DNA of 64,000 nucleotides, from positions 1 to 64,000 of the forward strand of contig NZ_JAHWDQ010000006.1 of NCBI RefSeq assembly GCF_019312595.1, read 5' to 3'. Source of the stretch: Zhongshania aquimaris (GTDB lineage: Bacteria > Pseudomonadota > Gammaproteobacteria > Pseudomonadales > Spongiibacteraceae). Shown piece by piece: positions 7,883 through 16,913 of the stretch (its first letter is position 1; each line of letters starts with the position of its first letter). Made by a program: the position numbers and the translations under genes. The notes beneath the pieces were generated by a model that was given only the letters and a program-made list of their open reading frames with translations, ran no database searches and had not been told where the DNA came from.

Positions 7883-9127
7883 TCAGACCTCCCACACTAA
7901 ATGCAGCGTATCTACGCCCAGTACGTGACCACCGTGAAATGTTGGCGGACGCTTGGGGTCGAGTTTAAATTTAGGCATGCGCGCCAAGAATTCTTCATAC
8001 ACAATCTGCAGCTCAACCCGCGCCAAATGTGATCCCAGGCAACGGTGTGGCCCCGCATTGAAGGCAATATGGGCTCTTTCCCGCGACATATTAAAACTGT
8101 CAGGTTCAGCAAATTCGCGAGCATCTAAATCTGCGGCTGGAAGATAGAGCAGCGCTCGCTCATCTTTTTTCATGCTGACACCCTGAAATTCCATATCGCG
8201 ACTCACGCGACGCGGCGGAACGGTAAAGGTATATCTGCGCAGCATTTCTTCTGAGGCCTGTTTAATTTTCTCAGGCTCAGCTCTTAATTCATCCTGTAAA
8301 TCCGGGTTCAGCGCCAAATGCCTGAAGCCATGCCCCATGCCCTGCATAACGGTATCGAGCCCTGCGATAAACAACAGAATCGCGTAGTTCTCCATATCCT
8401 CAAGGCTGACTGGGGCGCCATCTATCTCAACCTTCCACAACATACTCAGGATGTCGTCTTGCGGATTGTCGCGGCGCTCAATAATGGTGTCGCGCATTGC
8501 CGCCACCACTTTTTGCATAGTCAAAATCGCATTGGAAGAATCTACCGAACTCAGGTGCTCACTGACCAATTCGCGGTACTCCGCCAATCGCTCAAGTGGC
8601 AAGCCCAGCATTTTCAAAAATACCTGCACTGGCAAAGGCTCTGCCATCGCCGTCATAAACTCACACTGTCCCTTATCGACAATCTCATCGATAAGTTCTA
8701 CCGCGAGTGCACGAATACTGCCGCTAAGTGCATTTATCGTTTTTGGCGAAAATACCTTTTGCAGCGGTTGGCGGTATTTGGTGTGCATCGGCGGGTCGAG
8801 ATTAATCGGCACCGCAAGGGGGATGCGCCCCATTGTCTCTTCTAACTGCGCGAGTAACTCCGCCATTTGGTCGCGCGGAAATATTTCGCTTGAGAAAGCC
8901 TCAACATCCCGCGCGGCCTCAAAATTGGCAGAGTGTCCCGCCAAGACCCAGTGACCATTATTGCGCGGGGTCCAGAAAATGGGTGGCGCACTTTTAAGCA
9001 AATCCATTACCCGCATATGGGGGTCGGCACATAGGGCGGGGTCATGATAATAGTCAAAATCATAAACCAAGGACGCCGGCACATGATCTGGCGTCGCTAC
9101 TGCTGCTGATAATTTTGATTCTGTCAA
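7883..9127 (-). CDS. Cytochrome P450, CYP101 (P450cam)-like
   Basis: A 414-residue soluble class I P450. The N-terminus DHVPASLVYDFDYY and IFWTPRNNGHWV recall P450cam, as does the C-terminal LGVDTLHLVWEV. The I-helix AGLDT carries the acid-alcohol pair, EEMLRR is the ExxR motif, and the heme loop FNAGPHRCLG puts the Cys thiolate at 363. Start is TTG with AGGCGG upstream; the length agrees with the paralog at 55146. Electrons probably come from the ferredoxin two genes upstream. CYP101 enzymes hydroxylate camphor, ionones and other terpenoids, so a compact alicyclic substrate is likely. Confidence 0.9.
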   Translation of the reverse strand: MTESKLSAAVATPDHVPASLVYDFDYYHDPALCADPHMRVMDLLKSAPPIFWTPRNNGHWVLAGHSANFEAARDVEAFSSEIFPRDQMAELLAQLEETMGRIPLAVPINLDPPMHTKYRQPLQKVFSPKTINALSGSIRALAVELIDEIVDKGQCEFMTAMAEPLPVQVFLKMLGLPLERLAEYRELVSEHLSSVDSSNAILTMQKVVAAMRDTIIERRDNPQDDILSMLWKVEIDGAPVSLEDMENYAILLFIAGLDTVMQGMGHGFRHLALNPDLQDELRAEPEKIKQASEEMLRRYTFTVPPRRVSRDMEFQGVSMKKDERALLYLPAADLDAREFAEPDSFNMSRERAHIAFNAGPHRCLGSHLARVELQIVYEEFLARMPKFKLDPKRPPTFHGGHVLGVDTLHLVWEV

Positions 9128-9180
9128 AACATTTACCGCCTAATGTTGTAGAGCCAATGGATCTAAGTGCTGAGTAAACC

Positions 9181-10005
9181 TCAGCTCTTTGGCGCCATCG
9201 CGGCCAGCGCCGACAGATCGACCTGGCCGGTCATCATGCCCGCCATAAAGCCACCATCTACCGGCAATGCTAATCCGCTCATATAGCTTGCCGGTGCGCT
9301 GTTTAAAAAGATCAGCGCGGCGGCTTGCTCTTCTGGCGTGGAGCGACGACCGATTGGCTGAATAAAGGTTTTCAGGACTTTATCGTCGGTCGCGGCTTCG
9401 AAGTGGTTCATCATTGGTGTTTGGGTTGGACCGGGTAAGGTGCAGTTAATGCGAATACCCTGCTTAATAAGCTTGGGCGCCATCATCAATGTCCACACGC
9501 AAACCGCCTCTTTCGAGAAAGAGTAGCCCTCTTTAATGTGTTCATCTTTATGGTCTTCGCACCACTTGAGCGCCGCCTCGTAGCCTTGATTGGCTAGGAA
9601 CTGGCCGTGCAATTCCATCTTGCGCGGGTAGCTCATGCCGCCATTTGATGAAATGGTGACAATGGCACTGCCTTCACTCATTAACGGCAGTACTTGCTCG
9701 GTCATATGACGCATACCGATGAAGTTCACCTTCATTACGTCCATCGCGGGCGCGGTTTGTGGCAGACCTGCGCAGTTAAACAAGGCGTCGACTTTGCCGC
9801 CAATTTTGGCAATGGCTGCGTCAATGCTGGCGGGGTCGCGCAAATCGACTAAATTAAATGAGGCAAGGTTTAGGTCAGATTCTTTAAAGTCCAAACCGTG
9901 TACTTCTGCACCCAATTCCAACAATGCTTTGGCGGTAGCCGCCCCCATACCAGAGTAGCAACCACTCACAATGACACGTTTGTTCTCATATCCGAGAAAG
10001 CTCAT
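9181..10005 (-). CDS. SDR, 3-alpha-hydroxysteroid/coniferyl-alcohol dehydrogenase-like
   Basis: A 274-residue classical SDR from the ATG at 10005 (GAGG 7 nt upstream; a TTG two codons earlier is less likely). The cofactor motif is unusual, SGCYSGMG instead of TGxxxGIG. It is followed by LDFKES, whose Asp suggests NAD preference. The catalytic tetrad includes the Ser in ISSNGG and YSFSK. The short variable first half and the long insert before YxxxK match the 3-alpha-HSD / coniferyl alcohol dehydrogenase subfamily. Placed between ferredoxin and P450, it probably oxidises the alcohol made by the P450. Confidence 0.85.
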   Translation of the reverse strand: MSFLGYENKRVIVSGCYSGMGAATAKALLELGAEVHGLDFKESDLNLASFNLVDLRDPASIDAAIAKIGGKVDALFNCAGLPQTAPAMDVMKVNFIGMRHMTEQVLPLMSEGSAIVTISSNGGMSYPRKMELHGQFLANQGYEAALKWCEDHKDEHIKEGYSFSKEAVCVWTLMMAPKLIKQGIRINCTLPGPTQTPMMNHFEAATDDKVLKTFIQPIGRRSTPEEQAAALIFLNSAPASYMSGLALPVDGGFMAGMMTGQVDLSALAAMAPKS

Positions 10006-10068
10006 CTTCAACCCTCATTATTTATTGTAAATATATGTCTTACTGAAACCACAGCGCAGCTAAGGAAG

Positions 10069-10263
10069 CTATTCTTCAATAATATGTATTACGCGCTCAG
10101 GGCACGCTCTTGCTCCGCGCTTAGCGAGTTGTTCCATTCCTGGCGGTACATCGACCTCTGTCACTTTGATATAACCATCGTCATCCAAAGGGAACAGTTC
10201 CTCAGATATATTCGCGCACCTGGCATTGCCTACACAGGCGCTTTTATCGATGCGAATCTTCAT
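10069..10263 (-). CDS. [3Fe-4S] ferredoxin, P450 redox partner
   Basis: A 64-residue ferredoxin with three cluster cysteines: C10 and C16 in SACVGNARC (spaced by five residues, the middle Cys of the 4Fe motif missing) and C54 in ARACPERV. This is the pattern of short 3Fe-4S ferredoxins that feed class I P450s. It is the first gene of the minus operon and is followed by the SDR and the P450. A promoter with an operator in its spacer lies about 50 nt upstream. No ferredoxin reductase gene is near, so a shared host reductase is implied. Confidence 0.9.
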   Translation of the reverse strand: MKIRIDKSACVGNARCANISEELFPLDDDGYIKVTEVDVPPGMEQLAKRGARACPERVIHIIEE

Positions 10264-10312
10264 TATTAGCTCCTAGAATTGAATCGCTGGCCTTACTTTC
10301 ATTTTTTGCGTT

Positions 10313-10340
10313 ATTATACATCAGTGCTGTTCAATAGCAA
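10313..10340 (-). promoter_or_regulatory. Promoter with operator in spacer, ferredoxin operon
   Basis: On the minus strand TTGCTA (10340-10335), a 16-nt spacer and TATAAT (10318-10313) form a sigma70-like promoter. The spacer overlaps the 15-bp motif copy TACATCAGTGCTGTT (10317-10331, plus reading). The divergent gene at 10450 could be controlled by the same site. Confidence 0.55.
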
Positions 10341-10449
10341 TAAAATAGAACACCCCGAAAGCGGGTCTAAACCAAGTGTAGAATAGTCAGCTAAAGGCAC
10401 GGTTTATAGGGGTTTTAAAGAAAAAGCAACACAGCAACAGGAAAATAAA

Positions 10450-11208
10450 ATGGCGCTTTACACCACCGTACATCTTCACAACATTGCCCAAGGTCGCGAG
10501 CAAGAATACGCCAAATGGTTCGACGGCGAGCACCTAAAAGCACTGAGTAGCCTGCGCGGATTTCTGCGCGCCGAACGCTTTGAAGTAACACCAGAGCAAA
10601 TCATGCCAGACATTCCTCAGCCCTGGCAGTTTATGAGCGTTTATGACTTTGATTTCAGCGCCCCAGAAATTGACCTGCCCGCTCTCGGCCCACTGATCGC
10701 ATCAGTTCGCGACAGCGGCCTCATCGCCAACGACACCGCCGAGCGACTTTACAGCTACAAACTATTTGGTGACTGGAAAGCCAGCCCAAATTATCAAGCC
10801 GACCAACCCTATTCTGGTATGAGCCTTATCTTAGGTAACTACGTGGCTGGTCGTTACGAGGAATACCAAGAATGGTATGAAAACGTACACAGCGTTGAGG
10901 TAGCTAATGTACCGGGACACGTCGCCATGAAACGCGGCGAACTGTGCGATATTCAAATAGCGCCGCGCCATTACTGTCCCGGCGATCAGTTAGTGCTCTG
11001 CGCGCAGCAAACCGATGACCTAATGTTTACGCTGCGGGATTTTAGCGCCCGCGCTCGCGGCGTGAGCCCCAGCGGTATTGCCATGGAACCCCGCTCGTCC
11101 GCGGGCTCCATTGCGCGCACCGTACACTACTTTCGCAAAGTAAGCGGCGACCGCTTTTGGCCCGGCGGCATCGCCTACGGTGGCGATCTCTCGGTGTACC
11201 AACAATAA
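10450..11208 (+). CDS. Tandem dimeric alpha/beta-barrel (EthD-like) protein
   Basis: A 252-residue protein made of two ferredoxin-like halves. The first starts LYTTVHLHNIAQGREQEYAKWFDGEHL, the second SLILGNYVAGRYEEYQEWYENVHSVEV; each has the strand-helix pattern with a W-[FY]-x-x-[EN]-H motif typical of EthD and ABM-like barrels. The internal duplication would let one chain form the usual dimer barrel. Such proteins bind or transform hydrophobic intermediates, but no catalytic role is established here. It opens the plus operon and is divergent from the ferredoxin operon across a shared control region. Confidence 0.7.
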   Translation: MALYTTVHLHNIAQGREQEYAKWFDGEHLKALSSLRGFLRAERFEVTPEQIMPDIPQPWQFMSVYDFDFSAPEIDLPALGPLIASVRDSGLIANDTAERLYSYKLFGDWKASPNYQADQPYSGMSLILGNYVAGRYEEYQEWYENVHSVEVANVPGHVAMKRGELCDIQIAPRHYCPGDQLVLCAQQTDDLMFTLRDFSARARGVSPSGIAMEPRSSAGSIARTVHYFRKVSGDRFWPGGIAYGGDLSVYQQ

Positions 11209-11234
11209 AGACAAATCGCATTAGGAAAACAAGC

Positions 11235-11972
11235 ATGTCGAAAGTGATTGTAATTACCGGCGCGGGTGTTGGACTAGGTCGCGCACTCGCGAAGCGCTTT
11301 GCCAGCGAGGGTGAGGCTGTGGTTTTACTGGGCCGCACATATGCAAAGGTAGAGGCCGCCGCGAATGAGATTGGCGACGCAGCCACTGCCATACAATGCG
11401 ACGTGAGCAATCCCGATTCTGTGCGGGAAGCCTTTGCAGCCATCGCCAAAATTCATCCCAAAATAGATGTACTAATCAATAACGCCGCGGTGTTTGAACC
11501 CTTTAAAGTGGTCGACGCCAGCGACGCACAAATCCTCAACGCAGTGACCACCAATCTTGCAGGACCGATGTTCTGCGCGCGCGCAGCCATTCCACTGATA
11601 AATCGCGGCGGCCTGATTATCAGCGTGACCAGCGAGTCGGTGGACATGAACTTCCCCCATCTATCTATTTATCAATCCAGTAAAGCGGGCTTAGAACGTT
11701 TCTCAAAAAGCCTATCACATGAGCTGGAGCCGGAAGGTATTCGGGTTTGCAATGTACGCGCGGGACAAATGTTTGAAGAGGGCAAAACCTGGGACGTCGA
11801 CCCTGACGCACGCCTTGCCTTTGCCAAAGCCGCCATTGCCGCCGGCATCAATCTGATGGAGCGCCCAATCAGCCAGTTTGCCTCGGTTACTACTATTTTC
11901 CGCAGCCTTATTGATCTGCCCGCCGACCTCAACATCGGCAGCATTAGCCTTCAAGCGCGAAAATCAGACTGA
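11235..11972 (+). CDS. SDR family oxidoreductase
   Basis: A 245-residue classical SDR. MSKVIVITGAGVGLGRALAK holds the TGxxxGxG cofactor motif, NNAAV the structural motif, ISVTSES the catalytic Ser, and YQSSK the Tyr-Lys pair. The ATG at 11235 follows TTAGGA; an earlier in-frame ATG would extend into the previous gene without family support. The gene lies between the barrel protein and the flavoprotein, with about 20-nt gaps, so these form one transcript. A hydroxy-to-keto oxidation feeding the flavoprotein dehydrogenase is a reasonable guess. Confidence 0.85.
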   Translation: MSKVIVITGAGVGLGRALAKRFASEGEAVVLLGRTYAKVEAAANEIGDAATAIQCDVSNPDSVREAFAAIAKIHPKIDVLINNAAVFEPFKVVDASDAQILNAVTTNLAGPMFCARAAIPLINRGGLIISVTSESVDMNFPHLSIYQSSKAGLERFSKSLSHELEPEGIRVCNVRAGQMFEEGKTWDVDPDARLAFAKAAIAAGINLMERPISQFASVTTIFRSLIDLPADLNIGSISLQARKSD

Positions 11973-11991
11973 CATTTCGGAGTAAACATCA

Positions 11992-13653
11992 GTGACAGAG
12001 AAAAAGACTTGGGACTTTATCGTTGTTGGCAGTGGCGCAGGCTCTATGTGCGCGGCGCTGAAAATGCGCGCGGCGGGCAAGAGCGTACTCATTATTGAAA
12101 AAACCGAGCTGCTAGGCGGCACCACCGCCACGTCCGGTGGAGTTATGTGGATTCCTAATAACCGCTTTATGAAGGAAGCCGGTGTTAGCGACTGCCGCGA
12201 AGATGCCATTCGCTATCTCGACACGGTTGTCGGCGATAGCGACAGCACGCCCGGCACCAGCTCTAAGCGCCGCGCTGCCTACGTAGACGTATCGAACGAG
12301 ATGCTGGAGTTTCTAATCGATCAAGGCCTGCAATTCCGTCGCGTGCCGTCGTGGCCGGATTACTATGAGGCTCTGGGAGAGTCCATCCCAGGTCGCACCG
12401 TTGCGCCGGAGCTATTCGACTTAAATAAGTTAGGCAAAGAGTGGAAGGCCAAACTTCGCCCCGGCTTCATTCCCGCACCGGCTTATTTAGAAGAGGCCAT
12501 GCAGCTGCCTAATTTCAAACGCTCAAAGCCCGCCAAAAAGATACTCGCCCGTGTCATCGGCCGAACATTGTGGTCACGGCTGCGCGGCAAACATTTAGTT
12601 ACCGCCGGCCACGCCCTGCAGGGCCAAATGCTCCACGCCGCGTTGCAGGCGGGGATTGATATCAAGATTAATTGCGCGGCCAAAACACTGCTACAAAACG
12701 GCGACCGAATCAGCGGTGTGCTGGCAGTCATCGATGGCGTGGAAACTGAGCTACTCAGCACTCACGGCGTACTTATCAATGCCGGTGGCTTCGCCCAAAA
12801 CCAACGTATGCTAGACCAGTATTTACCCCTGGCCTCCAGCGAGTGGACTAATGCCAGTCCCGGCGACACCGGCGAAATGATTGAAGAATGCCAGCGTCTC
12901 GGCGCCGCCCTGGCCCAGATGGACGAGCGGGTCGGTTCACCTACTGTTATGTTGCCGGGAAATCCAGTATTTAAGCCCGCCATGCAGGGTGACCTCGCCA
13001 AGCCGCACAGCATTGTGGTGGACCAAACTGCACAGCGCTATATGCGCGAGTCCGCATCGTATATGACGCTCTCTAAAGCCATTTTAGAACGCAATGCCGT
13101 GGCCCCTGCCCTGCCTAGCTGGATGATCCTGGATCAGAACTACATTGAGACCTATATGCTAGCGGGAACAATGCCCGGCAAGAAGAAACCCAAAGAGTGG
13201 AGCGAATCTAAATTCCTGCGCCAGGGTGATTCCATTGACGAACTTGCCAGTGCTTGCCATCTCGAGCCAGACGCATTGAAGCAGACCGTAGCGCGCTTCA
13301 ATAAGATGGTCGAACAAGGCAAGGATGATGACTTTAAACGCGGCGACCACGCTTACGATCTCTGGCTTGGCGACGACCTTAATGAGGGAAATGCAACCCT
13401 GGGCAAGATCGAGCGCGCGCCCTTCTATGCGATAAAAATATATCCCGGCGACCTCAGCACCTATGGCGGCGTTGTCACCGATGAACACGCCCGCGTGTTG
13501 CGAGCCGACGGCTCAGCAATTAGCGGCTTGTACGCCACTGCAACCAGTACCGCATCCGTAATGGGACGTCACACCCCCGGTGCGGGTGGTAGCATTGGCC
13601 CAGGTTTTACATGGGCTTATGCCGCAGCAAAACACGCTTTAAACAATAATTGA
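11992..13653 (+). CDS. FAD-dependent dehydrogenase, 3-ketosteroid-delta1-dehydrogenase-like
   Basis: A 553-residue flavoprotein of the FAD_binding_2/KstD family. The Rossmann motif VVGSGAGSMCAAL is near residue 11 and the glycine-rich loop GGTTATSGGVMWIPNN near residue 43. The C-terminal YPGDLSTYGGVVTDEHARVL and GRHTPGAGGSIGPGFTWAYAAA bind FAD and substrate in KstD relatives. These enzymes remove hydrogens next to a ring ketone. Start is GTG at 11992, 19 nt after the SDR stop. It is a paralog of the gene at 21181. The substrate may be any cyclic ketone, not necessarily a steroid. Confidence 0.85.
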   Translation: MTEKKTWDFIVVGSGAGSMCAALKMRAAGKSVLIIEKTELLGGTTATSGGVMWIPNNRFMKEAGVSDCREDAIRYLDTVVGDSDSTPGTSSKRRAAYVDVSNEMLEFLIDQGLQFRRVPSWPDYYEALGESIPGRTVAPELFDLNKLGKEWKAKLRPGFIPAPAYLEEAMQLPNFKRSKPAKKILARVIGRTLWSRLRGKHLVTAGHALQGQMLHAALQAGIDIKINCAAKTLLQNGDRISGVLAVIDGVETELLSTHGVLINAGGFAQNQRMLDQYLPLASSEWTNASPGDTGEMIEECQRLGAALAQMDERVGSPTVMLPGNPVFKPAMQGDLAKPHSIVVDQTAQRYMRESASYMTLSKAILERNAVAPALPSWMILDQNYIETYMLAGTMPGKKKPKEWSESKFLRQGDSIDELASACHLEPDALKQTVARFNKMVEQGKDDDFKRGDHAYDLWLGDDLNEGNATLGKIERAPFYAIKIYPGDLSTYGGVVTDEHARVLRADGSAISGLYATATSTASVMGRHTPGAGGSIGPGFTWAYAAAKHALNNN

Positions 13654-13707
13654 TCGACATAATTAACCCGTCCGCAAAACTATTGCGGCAGTAATGAGGA
13701 AAATAAA

Positions 13708-15174
13708 ATGGAAATGCTAGCTGACGCCAACCTGTATATAAACGGCGTCGTTCGCCCCGCGAGCAACGGTAAAACCTATGACAATATCAACCCGTGGACC
13801 GCTGGTGTCATCGGCCAAGCCGCCGACGCGACACCCGATGACGTCAACGAGGCCATCGCCGCAGCCCGCCGCGCGTTTGACGACACCGACTGGTCACGCA
13901 ATCGCGAACTGCGCTATTCACTCGTTAGCAAATTCGTGGAATTACTGGTCGCCAACCGCGCCAAACTTGTCGAAATTGCGCGCCTGGAAGCGGGTTCAGC
14001 TATCGGCGCAGCAGCGCGCGCGCAAGTCGATGGTGCACTCAATGGCGGTAAAGATTTGCTGGAGTGCTATAAGCAAATTGAATGGGAGCAAGACCGCGGC
14101 GTCAAAGCCGAAATGGGCTCCGAATCCAAACGTACCGTCTTCTTAGAGCCGCTGGGTGTTATCGGCGCCATTACGCCGTGGAATGTGCCACTTTACGTCA
14201 ATGTCGGTAAAGTTGTTGCCGCACTTTTGGCAGGCTGCACCGTGGTTTTAAAACCCGCACCAGATACGCCGATGATGGGCTCCATTATGGGTGAACTCGC
14301 GGTTGAGGCTGGTTTACCTGCCGGCGTATTCAACGTCATCACCTCTGGCGAGCCTGCCATGGCCGGCGAAATGTTAAGCGCCGATCCCCGCGTCGATGTC
14401 ATCTCATTCACCGGATCTACAGGCGTCGGCAAACGTATTATGGAAGCGAGTTCAGCAACACTGAAGCGTGTGTTCTTAGAGCTCGGCGGGAAGTCTGCCA
14501 CCATCGTGCTTGACGATGCGCCTAATTTTGCCATGGCGGTTATGACCACCATGGTGGTATTCCATGCCGGCCAAGGCTGTGCCTACCCAACCCGTCTACT
14601 GGTCCCAAAAAGTCGCTACGACGAAGCAATACAAGCATTGCAAATGTCTTACGGTGGCTTTGCAGAAAAATGGGGCGACTTCGAAGACCCAACGTGCATC
14701 ATGGGGCCGGTTATCTCCAAGAGACAGCATGACCGCGTGATGAGTTACATCGAGCTCGGCGAAAAAGAAGGCGCACGCTTGATCGCAGGTGGTAAATCTC
14801 GTCCAGATAAGGGAACTGGCTTCTTCATTGAGCCAACCTGCTTTGCGGATGTTACAAATGATATGCGCATTGCTCAGGAAGAAATCTTTGGCCCCGTGCT
14901 GGTCGTCATTCCTTTTGAAGATGACGAGGACGCAATTCGCATCGCCAACGACAGCATCTACGGTTTGGGTGGCTCTGTTCAGGGAAGTGAAGAGCGCGCC
15001 ATGAATATTGCAAAACGTATTCGCACCGGCACCGTGAGTATTAATGGCGGCATGAGCATCACCGGCGACCTACCGTTTGGCGGATTTAAAGGCAGCGGCA
15101 TGGGGCGTGAATGGGGTGTTGAGGGAATTGAAGAATTCCTTGATACCAAGGCGGTTGCAATTAAAATCGGCTAA
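13708..15174 (+). CDS. NAD(P)-dependent aldehyde dehydrogenase
   Basis: A 488-residue ALDH. PWNVPLYVNVGKVVAALLAGCT is the cofactor region, FTGSTGVGK the Rossmann loop, ELGGKS the general-base Glu motif, and HAGQGCAYPTR the catalytic Cys region near residue 290. EEIFGPVL and the C-terminal PFGGFKGSGMGRE are also intact. It closes the plus operon and would oxidise an aldehyde to an acid before CoA activation. The downstream hairpin at 15190 terminates the transcript. Confidence 0.9.
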   Translation: MEMLADANLYINGVVRPASNGKTYDNINPWTAGVIGQAADATPDDVNEAIAAARRAFDDTDWSRNRELRYSLVSKFVELLVANRAKLVEIARLEAGSAIGAAARAQVDGALNGGKDLLECYKQIEWEQDRGVKAEMGSESKRTVFLEPLGVIGAITPWNVPLYVNVGKVVAALLAGCTVVLKPAPDTPMMGSIMGELAVEAGLPAGVFNVITSGEPAMAGEMLSADPRVDVISFTGSTGVGKRIMEASSATLKRVFLELGGKSATIVLDDAPNFAMAVMTTMVVFHAGQGCAYPTRLLVPKSRYDEAIQALQMSYGGFAEKWGDFEDPTCIMGPVISKRQHDRVMSYIELGEKEGARLIAGGKSRPDKGTGFFIEPTCFADVTNDMRIAQEEIFGPVLVVIPFEDDEDAIRIANDSIYGLGGSVQGSEERAMNIAKRIRTGTVSINGGMSITGDLPFGGFKGSGMGREWGVEGIEEFLDTKAVAIKIG

Positions 15175-15189
15175 TTACGTCAAAGCAAT

Positions 15190-15222
15190 TATAGTAAGGT
15201 GGCGAATAGCCACCTTACTATA
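15190..15222. terminator. Bidirectional terminator, 14-bp perfect stem
   Basis: TATAGTAAGGTGGC pairs perfectly with GCCACCTTACTATA around a GAATA loop, followed by an A/T-rich tail on the plus side. Its right arm overlaps the stop codon of the minus-strand COX4-like gene, so one hairpin ends both convergent operons. Confidence 0.85.
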
Positions 15223-15493
15223 AACTAAAAAAATAGAAGCCCAGCAGTAGCGCGAGCAAGACAATCAACCACGCGTTCATGGTACGTTTCAACCATCGGG
15301 GCGCCACGTTAACTTCCATAAAATAGCGCACCACAAGATGGACTTTCAGTGCAGACACCAACAGCACGGTGACCGTCACTAGCACGTTAACATTGAACTC
15401 AAACCCACCCTGACTCACCCACCACGACGCAAGTGTCATTGCCGATAGAAACGCCCAGACTTGGCAGAGCGGGTTTCGTAAATACTCAGCCAT
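15218..15493 (-). CDS. COX4/NorF-like small membrane protein
   Basis: A 91-residue protein with three hydrophobic segments (about 12-30, 36-56, 70-90), the shape of prokaryotic cytochrome c oxidase subunit IV and NorF. The second segment carries SALKVHLVVRYFMEV, a pattern typical of this family. It starts 4 nt after the COX3-like gene. No subunit I, II or cytochrome c gene is in the window. In nitric oxide reductase clusters a similar NorE/NorF pair has an accessory role; here the pair sits downstream of a TonB receptor in a catabolic island. Confidence 0.75.
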   Translation of the reverse strand: MAEYLRNPLCQVWAFLSAMTLASWWVSQGGFEFNVNVLVTVTVLLVSALKVHLVVRYFMEVNVAPRWLKRTMNAWLIVLLALLLGFYFFSL

Positions 15494-15497
15494 ACCC

Positions 15498-16100
15498 CTA
15501 CCTCATTAAATAAAACAGCGCGAACAGCAGCAACCACAGCAAGTCGACCATATGCCAGTAGACCGCGCCGGTCTCAACAAAACCAATATTCGGATGCTTG
15601 GCTGTTTTTAATTCTCGAAAAACAAAGCCTAAAATAATTAATCCCAAAATAACATGAACAAGATGCAAACCTGTCATAAGGTAATAATACATAAAGAACA
15701 GACTTTCACCCGGCGTTAAACCAGCGTCAAGTTTTGGCAGCCACTCAATCATTTTCAGAACAGGAAACAACACACCAAGAGCGCAGGCAATTGTCAGCAT
15801 ACGCAGGGCAGTCTTGCGATTGCCATTGCGCGCGCCCTCAGCGGCCAGCGCTACAAACAAAGAACTGGTCAACAAGACGAGGGTATTCACCACGCCTATC
15901 CATTGATCTAAGTGCTGCTGACCCTCTAGAAACAACTGTTGGTCTTGGCCGCGATAGTACATATAGGAAACAAAATAGGCGCCAAAAATAAATAGGTCGC
16001 CAATAATGAAAAACCACATACTCGATTCGCCAGAGACCCGCCCCGATGTTGCTGACGCAGGCTTAGCCAAATTTACAGCCGGGGAATTTGTGCTAGTCAA
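15498..16100 (-). CDS. Orphan cytochrome c oxidase subunit III / NorE-like protein
   Basis: A 200-residue membrane protein with five predicted TM segments: SSMWFFIIGDLFIFGAYFVS, a second around VVNTLVLLTSSLFVALA, and a C-terminal HLVHVILGLIILGF and YWHMVDLLWLLLFALFY. Those last motifs are diagnostic for COX3. Start is TTG with AAGGTG upstream; a later Met at residue 28 would remove the N-terminal tail. Five helices and no partner subunit I argue for the NorE-like branch. Its role here is unknown; it may support membrane electron transfer for the oxygenases or handle NO or O2. Confidence 0.8.
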   Translation of the reverse strand: MTSTNSPAVNLAKPASATSGRVSGESSMWFFIIGDLFIFGAYFVSYMYYRGQDQQLFLEGQQHLDQWIGVVNTLVLLTSSLFVALAAEGARNGNRKTALRMLTIACALGVLFPVLKMIEWLPKLDAGLTPGESLFFMYYYLMTGLHLVHVILGLIILGFVFRELKTAKHPNIGFVETGAVYWHMVDLLWLLLFALFYLMR

Positions 16101-16124
16101 AAGACACCTTCATCCTTATTATTT

Positions 16125-16913
16125 TTAGGAATACGCTAGTTTTTCATTCGGCGCCGCACTCTCTAGCTCACTAGAGTACAACTCAGTTTCACTCTGGTTT
16201 TTAATTGCCATAAATACGCAGACGTACACAATAATTTGCCAGGGCACATAAATAACGATGTTAAACCAAAATGCCATTAGCCCATCCCACGCAAAGGGGC
16301 CATCTTTCGCAATCCAAACGGTGGCAGCAAACAATTCAGTAGCGAATTGCCACGCGGTGTAATAACCCAACCACTTTGGCAAAATAGCATTTTTGTCTAA
16401 GACGATTGCTAAGCTGAGCACGCCCCAGTTAAGACAAAAACAACCCAATGAGCCTATAAATGACAGATAACCAAAATCATACAACATCGCTAAAATTTCG
16501 GGATCATAGCCTGGTCTAAAAGCGCCCAAACCGAAACAAAACATCGGAAATAAGCAGCCCACAATGGCTCCGACCATCGAGCCGGCAAGAAAGGCGTAAA
16601 GAAATACCGGGCTCACCGACATACGCCTTATTTGTACCGCGTAACATGCATTAGCAACCGCAGAAAGCCCCAAGACCAAAATCAATATAGCGCTGGCAAT
16701 CAGCAGCGTCGGCGACTGCATAAAGCTCACTACCTCTGCAATTCCTGCAGCTGGTGAGCGGGGTGGCATCATATAGCTCAGAGGCACAAACACCAGGCCA
16801 AACAAAGTATAGAAAACGGGCACTGACCAAAAACAAATGTATTGATCCAGCTTTTTGTTTTTAAACCACGGCACTGCGCTTCGATTTGCCGTATCAACGG
16901 CTAACTCGGTCAC
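16125..16913 (-). CDS. Polytopic membrane protein, unknown family A
   Basis: A 262-residue protein with six or seven hydrophobic segments and no signal peptide. Start is GTG at 16913, overlapping the previous stop as GTGA, so translation is coupled. It is a paralog of its neighbour: AFRPGYDPEILAMLYDFGY matches VFRPDRDPQLISLLNDMAW, and KDGPFAWDGLMAFW matches KTGPLAWDGSLSF. The conserved Arg-Pro-x-x-Asp-Pro loop and the GPxAWDG loop are likely functional. I do not recognise a characterised family. It lies between its paralog and the COX3-like gene. Confidence 0.75.
   Translation of the reverse strand: MTELAVDTANRSAVPWFKNKKLDQYICFWSVPVFYTLFGLVFVPLSYMMPPRSPAAGIAEVVSFMQSPTLLIASAILILVLGLSAVANACYAVQIRRMSVSPVFLYAFLAGSMVGAIVGCLFPMFCFGLGAFRPGYDPEILAMLYDFGYLSFIGSLGCFCLNWGVLSLAIVLDKNAILPKWLGYYTAWQFATELFAATVWIAKDGPFAWDGLMAFWFNIVIYVPWQIIVYVCVFMAIKNQSETELYSSELESAAPNEKLAYS

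Noticed and set aside
15498-16100. Functional terminal oxidase locus
   Set aside because: Subunits I and II, with heme and copper ligands, are absent; only orphan subunit III- and IV-like proteins are found.
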